Source of the DNA: Nocardia flavorosea NBRC 108225
GTDB taxonomy: Bacteria > Actinomycetota > Actinomycetes > Mycobacteriales > Mycobacteriaceae
Length of the DNA: 64,000 nucleotides
Assembly: GCF_001613385.1 (NCBI RefSeq)
Contig: NZ_BDCG01000015.1
Location: forward strand, 186,001 to 250,000
Reading direction: 5' to 3'
The notes beneath the pieces were generated by a model. The model made no database searches, was not told where the DNA came from, and was given only the letters and a program-made list of their open reading frames with translations. Below are positions 55,674 through 64,000 of the stretch, one piece after another. A program made the position numbers and the translations under genes. Every line of letters begins with the position of its first letter. Position 1 is the first letter of the stretch.

Positions 55674-56621
55674 GTGACCGACAGGGTGGCCGCCGTGGAT
55701 TGCGGCACCAATTCGATCCGGCTGCTGATCGCCGATATCGGCGCCGCCGGCAGCCTGACCGATGTGCATCGCGAGATGCGGATAGTGCGGCTCGGCAAGG
55801 GCGTGGACGCGACCGGCCGGCTCGACCCGGCGGCGATCGAACGCACCCGGGTGGCGCTGGCCGACTATGCGACCCTGATGGCCGAGCACGAGGTACGGCG
55901 GGTGCGGATGGTCGCCACCTCCGCGACCCGTGATGCGGCGAACCGGGACGATTTCTTCGCGATGACCCGTGCCGAACTGGGTCGCGTGGTGCCGGGCGCC
56001 GAGGCCGAGGTGATCACCGGCGACGAGGAGGCGCGGCTGTCGTTCGCGGGTGCGGTGGGCGAGCTACGACCGGAGGACGGGCCTTTTGTGGTGGTCGATC
56101 TGGGCGGCGGCTCCACCGAGCTCGTGGTGGGGGACAGTACCGGTGTGCGGGCGGCGTTCTCGGCCGATATCGGCTGTGTCCGGGTCACCGAACGGTGCCT
56201 GCACGGGAACCCGCCGACCGCCGAGCAGGTGGCCGCGGCCCGCGAATTCGCGACCGAGCGGCTCACCGAGGCGTTCACCCATGTGCCGGTGGACGGCGCG
56301 CACACCTGGGTCGGGGTGGCCGGCACCATGACCACACTTGCCGCGGTCGCCTTGGACCTGCCCGAATACGATTCCGCGAAAACGCATCTCGCGAGGATCG
56401 GGCTTCCGGAACTGAACGCGGTCTGTGACCGGCTGATCGGGATGGACCACGACCAGCGGGCAGCGCTCGGTCCCATGCATCCCGGGCGGGTGGATGTCAT
56501 CGGCGGCGGTGCCGTGATCACCGAGGTACTGGCGGCCGAATTGGCCGAGCGGGCCGGTATCGGGGCACTGGTCGTCAGCGAACACGACATTCTGGACGGT
56601 ATCGCGCAGTCGATCGCCTGA
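55674..56621 (+). CDS. ppx: Exopolyphosphatase Ppx/GppA family
   Basis: A 315-residue protein of the Ppx/GppA family, hydrolysing polyphosphate or pppGpp. ATP-grasp-like sugar-kinase/actin fold motifs are visible: DCGTNSIRLL near the start, VATSATRDAAN, and VVDLGGGSTELV. GTG 55674 has GGAAGG 7 bp upstream. It is short like Rv1026 (Ppx2), lacking the C-terminal HD-type domain of the E. coli enzyme. Confidence 0.93.
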   Translation: MTDRVAAVDCGTNSIRLLIADIGAAGSLTDVHREMRIVRLGKGVDATGRLDPAAIERTRVALADYATLMAEHEVRRVRMVATSATRDAANRDDFFAMTRAELGRVVPGAEAEVITGDEEARLSFAGAVGELRPEDGPFVVVDLGGGSTELVVGDSTGVRAAFSADIGCVRVTERCLHGNPPTAEQVAAAREFATERLTEAFTHVPVDGAHTWVGVAGTMTTLAAVALDLPEYDSAKTHLARIGLPELNAVCDRLIGMDHDQRAALGPMHPGRVDVIGGGAVITEVLAAELAERAGIGALVVSEHDILDGIAQSIA

Positions 56622-56823
56622 GCGGGCACCTGAGAACTCAGGCGTACTGGTTGTCGGCGCGGGCGAGTCGTCGGGGGAAGGTAGCGGATCGCGGCGTAGA
56701 ACGGCCGCTGGGGTTTCTCCGGGCTGCCCCCAGGAGCTGCGGCGCCGCCCGGCCGAGCCTCGACCAGCCCCGCACGACGCCTGTCGTCCGTTTGTTGCCG
56801 AAAGTTGGTAACAGATCTGCCGC

Positions 56824-57504
56824 TCATATCGTTCGTGAGTCAAATGTCGCAATCCGCCGCACGCGCCCACCGATCTCGATCGATCCGTCGGGCTTCGGAT
56901 ACGTCAGGATCTGTGAGCCCCGCCCCTGTGTGATGGTCAGACCGCGGCCGAGAGTTGCTGTCAGGAGCAGCGCCGCGGCACCTGTCGCCTCGTCCTCGTC
57001 GATGCCGTCGCCACGGCCGGGGAAGGCTCGGGCGCGGACCTGGTGGGCAGCTTCGTCCTGCCATGCCCATGCGTATATCCATTCACCAGGTGGTGGTATC
57101 CCGAGGTCGTTCACCTGCTCGGCCGAGTCGTATTGTTTCAAGGTGCGGTGCGGCACCCACTCTGCGCGTGCTGCGATCCAGGTGATCTCTCCGTCGCGGC
57201 GCGCGGTGACAAGTCCTGCGGCGGTTTCGAGTTCCGATGTATCCAGCAGCCATGCCGCACCGACACAGGGATGCCCGGCGAACGGCAGCCGCACCGAGGG
57301 CGTCCAGATGTCGACTGTGGCGCGAACCGGATCGTCGACAAACACCGTCTCGCTGAACCCGAGGTCGCGCGCGATGGCGAGTCGCTCCGCGTCGGAGGCG
57401 ATATCCGGACTCTGTACGACGCCGAGTTCGTTGCCGAAATCGCCTGCTGGTCCACAGAACACACTGAGTACATCGTGATCGATCACGGGCATAGTCAACC
57501 GCAA
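56824..57504 (-). CDS. PhzF family epimerase/isomerase-like protein
   Basis: A 226-residue PhzF-fold protein, shorter than the usual 260-300. Visible are a FGNELGVV segment (usually GNPLAVV), the probable catalytic Glu in FSETVFV, the RLPFAGHPCVGAA block and the DEDEATGAAALLL block of the second half. The reaction is unknown. It is divergent from the POT transporter. Confidence 0.85.
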   Translation of the reverse strand: MRLTMPVIDHDVLSVFCGPAGDFGNELGVVQSPDIASDAERLAIARDLGFSETVFVDDPVRATVDIWTPSVRLPFAGHPCVGAAWLLDTSELETAAGLVTARRDGEITWIAARAEWVPHRTLKQYDSAEQVNDLGIPPPGEWIYAWAWQDEAAHQVRARAFPGRGDGIDEDEATGAAALLLTATLGRGLTITQGRGSQILTYPKPDGSIEIGGRVRRIATFDSRTI

Positions 57505-57669
57505 CCATAGCTATGGCGTGGCTATTGCCGGTGGGGTGCGATGACGGATAGGGTGCCCGATGCAGCCAGTTCTCGAATCGCGCTGAGCGCGGGGCGCACG
57601 CGTCAGAGTGCGATATCGGTTCGGTGCGGTATGCCGCGCGGCGGGTGTGGTTCGTGGGACAGTCGGAGA

Positions 57670-59130
57670 ATGGCGGAAGCACCCTCCACGGCGGTCCCCG
57701 GCCGGACTTTCTTCGGGCACCCGATCGGCCTGGTCAATCTGTTCGGTGTGGAGCTGTGGGAGCGGTTCTCCTTCTACGGCATGCTCACGATCCTGGGCTA
57801 TTACCTGTACTACGAGACGACCGACGGCGGGCTCGGGCTCGACCAGGACGCCGCCGTAGGGCTGGTAGGCGCCTACGGCGGCCTCGTCTATCTGTGTACG
57901 GTGCTCGGCGGATGGGTGTCCGACCGGCTGATCGGGATGGAACGCACCGTCTTCTACGGCGGGGTCGTGGTGATGGCCGGGCATATCGCCCTGGCGTTGA
58001 TCCCCGGATTGGCCGGGGTCGGCATCGGCCTGGTGCTCGTCGCCCTGGGCAGTGGCGCGTTGAAATCGAACGCGTCGGCGCTGCTGGGCACCCTGTACCC
58101 GAAAGGGGACGCGCGGGTCGACGGTGGGTTCACGCTGTTCTATCTGGGAATCAACCTGGGCGCCTTCGTCGGGCCGTTGCTCACCGGACTCCTGCAGGAG
58201 GAGTGGGGTTTCCACGCCGGTTTCGGGGCGGCCGCGGTCGGGATGGCGCTCGGGCTGATCCAGTACGTGGTGTTCCGGCGCAATCTCGGAACCGCCGGCC
58301 GTGACGTCCCCGATCCGCTGCCGCGCCGCGCCCTCGGCCCGCTGGTGGGGGTGTTGCTCGTCGCGATCCTGGTGATCGTGGGAGTTCTGGTGACCGGCCT
58401 GGTCACCATCGGCAATCTGCCGGATGTCACCACCGCGCTCATCGTGGTGGCCGCCCTGGTCTACTTCGCCGTGCTGCTTACTCACCGCCGGGTCACCGCG
58501 GTCGAGCGGAGCCGGGTGTGGGCGTTCGTGCCGCTGTTCGTGGCCAATGTCGTGTTCTGGGCGCTGTTCCAGCAGATCTTCACCGTGCTGGCGGTGTACT
58601 CCGACGAACGGATGAACTGGAATATTTTCGGCTGGACAGCGCCGTCGAATTGGATCGGTTCGGTGGAACCGGTGTGGATTATCGCGCTGTCGCCGCTGTT
58701 CGCGCTGTTGTGGACGAAAATGGGAGACCGGGCGCCGAGCACGCCGCGCAAATTCGCTTTCGGTGTGATGGGTATGGGGGCGGCGTTCCTGCTTTTCGTG
58801 CCGATGGCGGGGACCACCGGTAAAGCGGTGCCGGCGCTGGCGGTGCTGTTCATCATGGCGGTGTTCGCGGTCTCGGAGCTGCTGATCTCGCCCATCGGGC
58901 TGGCGGTCACCACTCAGCTGGCGCCTGAACATTTCCGCGCCCAGATGATGGCACTCTATTTTCTGTCGGTGGCGCTGGGCACCACGCTTTCGGGCGTGCT
59001 GGCCCGGTTCTACTCGGCAGATGCCGAATTCGCCTACTTCGGGATCACCGGTCTGGTGGCCATTGCGGCCGGTGTCGTGATTGCGGCGTTGTCGTCGTGG
59101 ATAACCCGATATATGTCGGGAGTGCACTAG
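57670..59130 (+). CDS. POT/PTR family proton-coupled peptide transporter
   Basis: A 486-residue major-facilitator protein with about 14 membrane helices. The POT signature ELWERFSFYGM follows FFGHPIGLVNLFG near the N-terminus, with the conserved ExxERF residues used in proton coupling. It imports di- and tripeptides. ATG 57670 (MAEAPSTAVPG) is chosen because the longer frame from 57541 adds a 43-residue N-terminus unlike the family; a strong ribosome-binding site is not clear for either. Confidence 0.9.
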   Translation: MAEAPSTAVPGRTFFGHPIGLVNLFGVELWERFSFYGMLTILGYYLYYETTDGGLGLDQDAAVGLVGAYGGLVYLCTVLGGWVSDRLIGMERTVFYGGVVVMAGHIALALIPGLAGVGIGLVLVALGSGALKSNASALLGTLYPKGDARVDGGFTLFYLGINLGAFVGPLLTGLLQEEWGFHAGFGAAAVGMALGLIQYVVFRRNLGTAGRDVPDPLPRRALGPLVGVLLVAILVIVGVLVTGLVTIGNLPDVTTALIVVAALVYFAVLLTHRRVTAVERSRVWAFVPLFVANVVFWALFQQIFTVLAVYSDERMNWNIFGWTAPSNWIGSVEPVWIIALSPLFALLWTKMGDRAPSTPRKFAFGVMGMGAAFLLFVPMAGTTGKAVPALAVLFIMAVFAVSELLISPIGLAVTTQLAPEHFRAQMMALYFLSVALGTTLSGVLARFYSADAEFAYFGITGLVAIAAGVVIAALSSWITRYMSGVH

Positions 59131-59170
59131 CGTTCCCGGTACTCGCGCCAGAAATGACGAGGAGACCGCC

Positions 59171-60649
59171 GTGACGACCCCGAAAAGTCGCAGTTCGCTG
59201 TTCCGCACCAAATCGGTGGAGCAGTCGATCCGCGACACCGACGAACCGGGCGCGAAACTCCGCAAGGAGCTCACCGCATGGGACCTTGCGATCTTCGGTG
59301 TCGCCGTGGTCATCGGCGCCGGCATCTTCACCCTCACCGCCCGTACCGCGGGCAATGTCGCCGGGCCGTCGGTATCACTGGCGTTCGTTTTTGCCGCGGT
59401 CGCGTGCGGGCTCACGGCGCTGTGTTATGCCGAGTTCGCCTCGACCGTGCCGGTGGCCGGTAGCGCGTACACGTTCTCCTACGCGACCTTCGGCGAGCTC
59501 GCCGCCTGGATCATCGGCTGGGATCTGCTGCTGGAGTTCGCGCTCGCCGCCGCTGTGGTCGCCAAGGGGTGGTCGCAGTATCTCGGTCAGGTGTTCGATC
59601 AGGGTGCCGCGGTCGTCGATATCGGCGGGGTGACCTTCGATTGGGGCGCGGTACTGCTGATCGCGGTCTTGACCACACTGCTCGCGCTCGGCACCAAATT
59701 GTCCTCGCGTGTCTCGGCGGTGGCCGTGGCGATCAAGATCGGGGTCATCCTGCTGGTGATCATCGTCGGCCTGACCTTCTTCGACTCCGCCAACCTGACT
59801 CCCTTCATCCCGGAATCGGTGCCCGTCGAGGAAGCTTCCGGGCTGACCCAGTCGCTGTTCTCCTGGGTGACCGGTGGCGGGAACAGCAGCTTCGGCTGGT
59901 ACGGCCTGCTCGCCGCGGCGAGCCTGGTGTTCTTCGCGTTCATCGGTTTCGACGTGGTCGCGACCGCGGCCGAGGAGACGAAGAACCCGCAGCGCGACCT
60001 GCCCCGCGGGATCATCGGGTCGTTGATCATCGTGACCATCCTGTACGTGGCCGTGACGGTGGTGCTGACCGGGATGGTGCCCTACACGGAGCTCTCCGGC
60101 GACAACGCCACCCTGGCCACTGCCTTCGAAGTACACGGAGTCACCTGGGCCCACCGGATCATCGCCATCGGCGCGCTGGCCGGTCTGACGACTGTCGTCA
60201 TGGTGTTGCTACTCGGCCAGACCCGGGTACTGTTCGCCATGTCCCGGGACGGGCTCACCCCACGCTGGTTCGCCAAAACCGGTACACGCGGTACTCCGGT
60301 GCGGATCACGGTGACCGTCGGTATCGTCTGTTCGATCCTGGCCGGTTTCGTGGACTTCGGCACGCTCGAGGAAATGGTCAATATCGGCACCCTCTTCGCG
60401 TTCCTGCTGGTCGCCATCGGCGTAGTGGTCCTGCGCCGCACCCGTCCCGACCTGCCGCGCGGTTTCCGGGTTCCGTTCGTGCCGTGGGTGCCGATACTGG
60501 CGGTGCTGGCCTGCCTGTGGCTGATGGTGAATCTCTCCGTGGAAACCTGGCTGCGTTTCGCAGTCTGGATGCTGCTCGGTTTGGTGATGTACTTCGCATA
60601 CGGCCGACGGCATTCGCTGCTCGGCAGGTCCGCTTCCGAACAGGGGTGA
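59171..60649 (+). CDS. APC family amino acid permease
   Basis: A 492-residue membrane protein with about 12 helices, of the cationic amino acid transporter type (YfnA-like). The first helix has VVIGAGIFTLTARTAGNVAG, the substrate-binding GAGIF unwinding point, followed by SAYTFSYATFGELAAWIIGW. A GTG start with GAGGAGA upstream. It is 40 bp after the POT gene, perhaps co-transcribed, and its stop overlaps the next start (TGATG). Confidence 0.93.
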   Translation: MTTPKSRSSLFRTKSVEQSIRDTDEPGAKLRKELTAWDLAIFGVAVVIGAGIFTLTARTAGNVAGPSVSLAFVFAAVACGLTALCYAEFASTVPVAGSAYTFSYATFGELAAWIIGWDLLLEFALAAAVVAKGWSQYLGQVFDQGAAVVDIGGVTFDWGAVLLIAVLTTLLALGTKLSSRVSAVAVAIKIGVILLVIIVGLTFFDSANLTPFIPESVPVEEASGLTQSLFSWVTGGGNSSFGWYGLLAAASLVFFAFIGFDVVATAAEETKNPQRDLPRGIIGSLIIVTILYVAVTVVLTGMVPYTELSGDNATLATAFEVHGVTWAHRIIAIGALAGLTTVVMVLLLGQTRVLFAMSRDGLTPRWFAKTGTRGTPVRITVTVGIVCSILAGFVDFGTLEEMVNIGTLFAFLLVAIGVVVLRRTRPDLPRGFRVPFVPWVPILAVLACLWLMVNLSVETWLRFAVWMLLGLVMYFAYGRRHSLLGRSASEQG

Positions 60650-61209
60650 TGGCGATGCGTCTACCGTGGCGGTGGTTCCGGCGCCGGGACGAACCGAACG
60701 TCTACGAGCCACAGCGAACCGATGCCTCGGGTACCGAGCTGGTGGTGGAATGGATCGATGCGGTCACCACCGGTCTGGCCACGGCCCCGCCGGGGCCGCC
60801 GGAAGCGGCTCCGGCCCGGGTCTGTGACGGTATGTTCACGGCCGCCACGATCGTCGCGGTACTCATCGACAAGATCGCCGACCGTACCGAGTACCGGGTG
60901 GCGAACAACCGCTGTATGGCTTCGGCGGTGGATTTCATGAAGGTGCTCGGCGAGGACACGCTGCGCCGCTACCGTATCGACGGGGTGCAGCCGGTGGGCT
61001 GGGAGAACCTGGGTCCGGAGATGGACGAGGCACTGATCGCCCGCCGGCTGGGCCGGTTGGGTGAGGCGCTGCAACTGGCCTTACTAGCGGTGACAACAGA
61101 TTACGATCTGTCCGACGAGGTTCGCGAGGCAGCGGAGGAATCGGGTTTGCTGGCGGCGGACGTATTGGTCGAGGCCTGTCAAGCGATTCAGACAGATCCC
61201 ACCATGTGA
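60649..61209 (+). CDS. Hypothetical protein
   Basis: A 186-residue soluble protein overlapping the permease stop by one codon. It is mostly acidic and helical after a short Arg/Trp-rich start (MRLPWRWFRRRDEP). No family was recognised. Its reading frame contains a TTA codon at 61081, rare in such DNA, about 190 bp before a tRNA with the matching UAA anticodon. Starts at 60649 or 60655 are both possible. Confidence 0.75.
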   Translation: MAMRLPWRWFRRRDEPNVYEPQRTDASGTELVVEWIDAVTTGLATAPPGPPEAAPARVCDGMFTAATIVAVLIDKIADRTEYRVANNRCMASAVDFMKVLGEDTLRRYRIDGVQPVGWENLGPEMDEALIARRLGRLGEALQLALLAVTTDYDLSDEVREAAEESGLLAADVLVEACQAIQTDPTM

Positions 61210-61267
61210 CTCACTTGCGCCGGGTATTCCGGTACGGGTGTACGAGTCGGTAGTGTGTGGTCCGCAC

Positions 61268-61341
61268 GCCCCCATAGCCCAATTGGCAGAGGCAGCGGAC
61301 TTAAAATCCGCACAGTGTGGGTTCGAGTCCCACTGGGGGCA
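61268..61341 (+). tRNA. tRNA-Leu(UAA) with short variable loop
   Basis: A 74-nt cloverleaf. Acceptor GCCCCCA/TGGGGGC with A73; D arm GCC/GGC; anticodon stem GCGGA/TCCGC with loop CTTAAAA, giving anticodon UAA (61302-61304); variable loop ACAGT; T arm GTGGG/CCCAC with TTCGAGT. CCA is not encoded. The anticodon reads Leu codons UUA/UUG, but the long variable arm normal for tRNA-Leu is absent. Confidence 0.93.
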
Positions 61342-61404
61342 CGGCTACGCCGCAGGTGGGGCGCCATGCCCGGGGTCGCTGGCCGAGTGATCCGCAGCGG
61401 CCTT

Positions 61405-62064
61405 TCATGAGATACCAGGGGTGCCGGTGTGGCGCGTGCGGGTCGGGTCGCCGTCGGGAAGATTCCGGGGGCGGGCGGCGAGGGCGCGCAGGATGTGGTC
61501 GGCGAGTTGTTCGAGGTAGCCGGGTTCGGCGGGGGCACGCCGAATGATCAGCCGCCAGTAGATGGGGGCGGCGGCGAGATCGAGGGCCAATTCCAGATCG
61601 AGGTCGGGGGGGAGTTCGCCACGGTCGACGGCGCGGTGGAATGTCGCCGCGCCCAGTGCGCGCCGGGGGGAGCAGAGCGAATCGGTGACCGGGGCGAGGT
61701 CCGGGTTGCGTATGGCCTCGGCGGTGAGGTCGGTCAGCAGGGTGGCGAAGCGGGGATCGGACAGCCAGTCCTGTACTGCGCGCAGGGTTTCCAGTAGATC
61801 GCCGCGTAGTGAGCCGGTATCGGGGGGTTCGGCCGACGGCAGGCTGATCTTCGACAGGACGGCCGTCACCATCTCCTGTTTCGACGGCCACCGGCGATAC
61901 AGCGCGCTCTTGCTCACCCCGGCGTCCTTGGCGACCGCCTCCATCGCCAGCCGGCTGTAGCCCTGGGCGGCGAGTTCGCGTAGTACCGCATCCTCGATTG
62001 CCGAGGTGATCCGGTGTTGCAGGACGGCGGCACCGGTGGGGGTTCTTCCGGGTCGTTCGGGCAT
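61405..62064 (-). CDS. TetR family transcriptional repressor
   Basis: A 219-residue regulator. The N-terminal helix-turn-helix has AMEAVAKDAGVSKSALYRRW and the C-terminal part is a ligand-binding domain of the type that opens with a LSDPRFATLLTDL segment. It is divergent from the SnoaL-like/NmrA pair. Two near-identical palindromic operators lie in the 90-bp gap, so it very likely represses itself and that pair. The ligand is unknown. Confidence 0.92.
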   Translation of the reverse strand: MPERPGRTPTGAAVLQHRITSAIEDAVLRELAAQGYSRLAMEAVAKDAGVSKSALYRRWPSKQEMVTAVLSKISLPSAEPPDTGSLRGDLLETLRAVQDWLSDPRFATLLTDLTAEAIRNPDLAPVTDSLCSPRRALGAATFHRAVDRGELPPDLDLELALDLAAAPIYWRLIIRRAPAEPGYLEQLADHILRALAARPRNLPDGDPTRTRHTGTPGIS

Positions 62065-62081
62065 GCGACGAGTTTACGGCT

Positions 62082-62100
62082 GGACGGTACCGTCTCGTCC
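62082..62100. promoter_or_regulatory. TetR operator, copy 1
   Basis: GGACGGTACCGTCTCGTCC, centred on the perfect palindrome ACGGTACCGT. It lies 18 bp upstream of the TetR start and matches copy 2 in 18 of 19 positions. Confidence 0.8.
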
Positions 62101-62116
62101 TTCTATAGTTTGGACG

Positions 62117-62135
62117 GGACGGTACCGTATCGTCC
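62117..62135. promoter_or_regulatory. TetR operator, copy 2
   Basis: GGACGGTACCGTATCGTCC, 35 bp (start to start) after copy 1, about three helical turns, and 20 bp before the SnoaL-like start. Together the two sites cover both divergent promoters. Confidence 0.8.
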
Positions 62136-62154
62136 GTTTTTGAGAGGTGAGTTC

Positions 62155-62610
62155 ATGACCGAGCCATCCCGCACCGCCGAAGATCTCTACGCCGAGTCCC
62201 TACGGCTGCTGCTGGCGAAAGATATGTCCGGTTATGCCGGACTATGGGCAGTCGACGGGGTGATGGAGTTCCCGTTCGCCGGCCCCGGATACCCGGCACG
62301 CCTCGAGGGCCGCGGCGCCATCACGGACTATCTCCGTGGCTACCCGGACCTGTTGGACATCCAGGAGGTCACGCCGCACACCTTGCACCGGTCGACCGAC
62401 CCGGGGACCGTCGTAGCGGAGTTCGACGCCGCCGGCCGGGTCGTCGCCACCGGCCGGCCGTATCGGATGCGGTACGTCGCGGTCCTCACCGCGTATGACG
62501 GCGAGATCACGTCCTACCGCGACTATTGGAGCCCACTGGCCGCCGCTGAGTTCATGGGTGGAATCGACGAGCTCACCAGCGCTTTTGCTGGCGGGAGTTC
62601 GAACCGATGA
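62155..62610 (+). CDS. SnoaL-like/NTF2-fold protein
   Basis: A 151-residue protein of the SnoaL-like NTF2 superfamily, with the WAVDGVMEFPFA segment and a C-terminal strand TAYDGEITSYRDYWSPLA typical of this fold. ATG 62155 has GAGAGGTGAG upstream. The stop overlaps the next start (ATGA). It likely handles a small organic compound together with the NmrA-like protein, under TetR control. Confidence 0.85.
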   Translation: MTEPSRTAEDLYAESLRLLLAKDMSGYAGLWAVDGVMEFPFAGPGYPARLEGRGAITDYLRGYPDLLDIQEVTPHTLHRSTDPGTVVAEFDAAGRVVATGRPYRMRYVAVLTAYDGEITSYRDYWSPLAAAEFMGGIDELTSAFAGGSSNR

Positions 62611-63452
62611 GTGAATCGCCCTCCACATTGGTGATCGGCGGAACCGGTACGACCGGCAGCCGGGTGGTCACCCGGCTACGTGCGCACGCCGCTACCGTAC
62701 GGATCGCGACCCGGTCGGCCGCCGGTGGTGGTCGGGAACTCGTTCGCTTCGACTGGAGCGAGCCGGAAACATACGCCCCCGCTGTCATGGATGTGGATCG
62801 GATCTACCTGATCGCGCCTCCCGGCATCGTCGATCCAGTGCCGCAGGTGGCGAAACTCCTGGAAATCGCGGTTCGGGCCGGGACACGGCGGGTCGTCGTG
62901 CTCAGCTCGTCCGCGTTACCGGACAGCGACTCCGGGCCCGGCGCCCTCGCCCCGCTGATCCGGACGACGGTGCCCGAATGGGCCGTGCTCCGGCCGTCCT
63001 GGTTCATGCAGAACTTTGCCGGTCAGCTCGCGTCGGGAATCCGGGAACGCGCCGAGATCGTGACAGCGACAGGTGACGGACGAATCGGTTTCGTCGATGC
63101 CGCCGATATCGCGGCGGTGGCCGCCCGGGCGCTGCTGGACCCCACGCCGCACAATGCCGATCACGTGATCACCGGTCCGGCGGCACTGAGCTACGCCGAG
63201 GCCGCCGGGATGATCTCCGCCGCTACGGGGCGGGTGCTGCGGCATCGGCAGGTGAGCACTACCGAGATGGCCGCCCGGTTCGCCGAGATGGGCCTGCCGC
63301 CGGACTATGCCGCATTCCTCGCCGGTCTCGACGACAAGATCCGGCAGGGTGCGGAAGACCGTGTCACGACCACCGTCGCCGCGGTAACGGGGAGCCCTGC
63401 ACGATCCTTCGCCGAGTTCGTCGATACGCACCGCATGGCATTCGTTCCATGA
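62607..63452 (+). CDS. NmrA-like NAD(P)-binding protein
   Basis: A 281-residue atypical short-chain dehydrogenase. The Rossmann motif VIGGTGTTGSRV (near residue 8) is of the NmrA/ergot-alkaloid-protein type, followed by VVVLSSSA and LRPSWFMQNFAGQ. No clear Tyr-x3-Lys pair is seen, as in many NmrA-like proteins. It is translated together with the SnoaL-like gene. Confidence 0.88.
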   Translation: MSESPSTLVIGGTGTTGSRVVTRLRAHAATVRIATRSAAGGGRELVRFDWSEPETYAPAVMDVDRIYLIAPPGIVDPVPQVAKLLEIAVRAGTRRVVVLSSSALPDSDSGPGALAPLIRTTVPEWAVLRPSWFMQNFAGQLASGIRERAEIVTATGDGRIGFVDAADIAAVAARALLDPTPHNADHVITGPAALSYAEAAGMISAATGRVLRHRQVSTTEMAARFAEMGLPPDYAAFLAGLDDKIRQGAEDRVTTTVAAVTGSPARSFAEFVDTHRMAFVP

Positions 63453-63520
63453 CCACAGCGCGCAGCGGGGCGCGGCGCGCCTACGGGCGGTTACCGCCGC
63501 CGGCGCGGTGATAACCAGGG

Positions 63521-64000
63521 CTACGGGGTGGACTCGGGCCGCTTCTTGTACACCCCGCGGCCCACCTGCAGGTAGGAGAGGCGGTCGGCCGCGCGGGTGC
63601 TGAAGCGCCGGACGATATCGAAGACATGGGCGTCCTTGCCGATGACGACCCGGCCCCTCCCTTTCATCGTCGCATCGACCATCCGGCGCGCGACGTTCTC
63701 GGGTTTCGCCGCGAACCCCTCGGCCAGTTTCTCCGGCGCGCCCATCTGCTGGGAGACCTGCCGTACGAGATCGGTCCACACCGTCCCGGGCAGCACCGTG
63801 GTGACGGTGACCTTCGAGCTGCCGCGCAGATCCTGCGCCAACCCGTAGCTGAACAGCGCGAGCGCGGCCTTCGAAGCGCCGTACACCGCGGAGCCCGGGA
63901 ACGGCGCGATCGCGGACAGGCTCGAAGTGTTCATGATGACCCCCGCCGGACGCGTCTCGAGGTGCGGGAGGAAGGCGCGCGACATCCACACCGCTCCGAA
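63521..64000 (-). CDS. Short-chain dehydrogenase/reductase, N-terminus outside window
   Basis: The frame is open to the right edge; GTG and ATG codons near 63980-63991 are internal. The visible 160 or so residues hold the catalytic part of a classical SDR: NTSS strand, Tyr-Gly-Ala-Ser-Lys (YxxxK), PGTVWTD loop, and a C-terminal segment ending KKRPESTP. The Rossmann N-terminus is cut off. Confidence 0.92.
   Translation of the reverse strand, partial: FGAVWMSRAFLPHLETRPAGVIMNTSSLSAIAPFPGSAVYGASKAALALFSYGLAQDLRGSSKVTVTTVLPGTVWTDLVRQVSQQMGAPEKLAEGFAAKPENVARRMVDATMKGRGRVVIGKDAHVFDIVRRFSTRAADRLSYLQVGRGVYKKRPESTP

Noticed and set aside
57541..57669. 43-codon N-terminal extension of the peptide transporter
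   Set aside because: POT proteins start shortly before the FFGHP segment; the extension has no family-like sequence.

Overview
The window is high-GC actinobacterial DNA, most likely Nocardia or a close relative in the Mycobacteriales. The evidence is two type VII secretion (ESX) loci with PE/PPE-like and EspG genes, F420-type enzymes, three lipoproteins that look like the Nocardia DUF7373 type, and the conserved orders infA-rpmJ-rpsM-rpsK-rpsD-rpoA-rplQ-truA and lpqU-eno-ftsB-DUF501-ppx. No insertion sequence, phage or CRISPR array was seen.

Layout. (1) 1-17.3 kb: an ESX locus with the full accessory set. It has a truncated T7SS-associated gene at the left edge, a PE-like/PPE-like/EspG trio, an Esx pair, then eccE(-), eccB(+), eccA(-), eccD-mycP(+) and eccC(+). 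(2) 17.3-20.2 kb: an acetyltransferase and a GntR regulator, divergent from a DUF4254-like gene, then about 740 bp without a clear gene. (3) 20.2-23.0 kb: a large EspI-like protein with a Pro-rich N-terminus and a MinD-type ATPase. (4) 23.3-28.4 kb: translation and transcription genes (infA to truA). (5) 28.6-32.8 kb: LLM oxidoreductase, a YoeB toxin remnant, copper-sensing csoR, MTA phosphorylase, a flavin reductase and a Trp-rich membrane protein. (6) 32.8-46.4 kb: an ESX-4-type locus (eccE, eccB, mycP, eccD, eccC, an Rv3446c-like protein, EsxU/EsxT-like pair), interrupted by a PNPOx-like gene. It lies beyond truA, where ESX-4 also lies in M. tuberculosis. (7) 46.4-51.8 kb: lipoprotein / Ser-Thr kinase / lipoprotein / lipoprotein on the minus strand. 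(8) 52.0-56.6 kb: lpqU, eno, ftsB, DUF501 and ppx. (9) 56.8-64 kb: PhzF-like protein, POT peptide transporter, APC permease, an unknown gene, a tRNA with a UAA anticodon, a TetR-controlled SnoaL-like/NmrA pair, and an SDR cut by the right edge.

How the genes fit together. Each ESX locus encodes its own EccB/C/D/E membrane channel and mycosin protease. Locus 1 also has the EccA ATPase and EspG chaperone that go with PE/PPE export. The second locus has neither, as expected for ESX-4. The EspI-like ATPase may serve either machine. The most unusual item is the kinase at 47.6-49.2 kb: its extracellular part resembles one lobe of an iron-siderophore binding protein. It is flanked by three related lipoproteins next to the ESX-4 substrates, which suggests an uncharacterised envelope sensing module.
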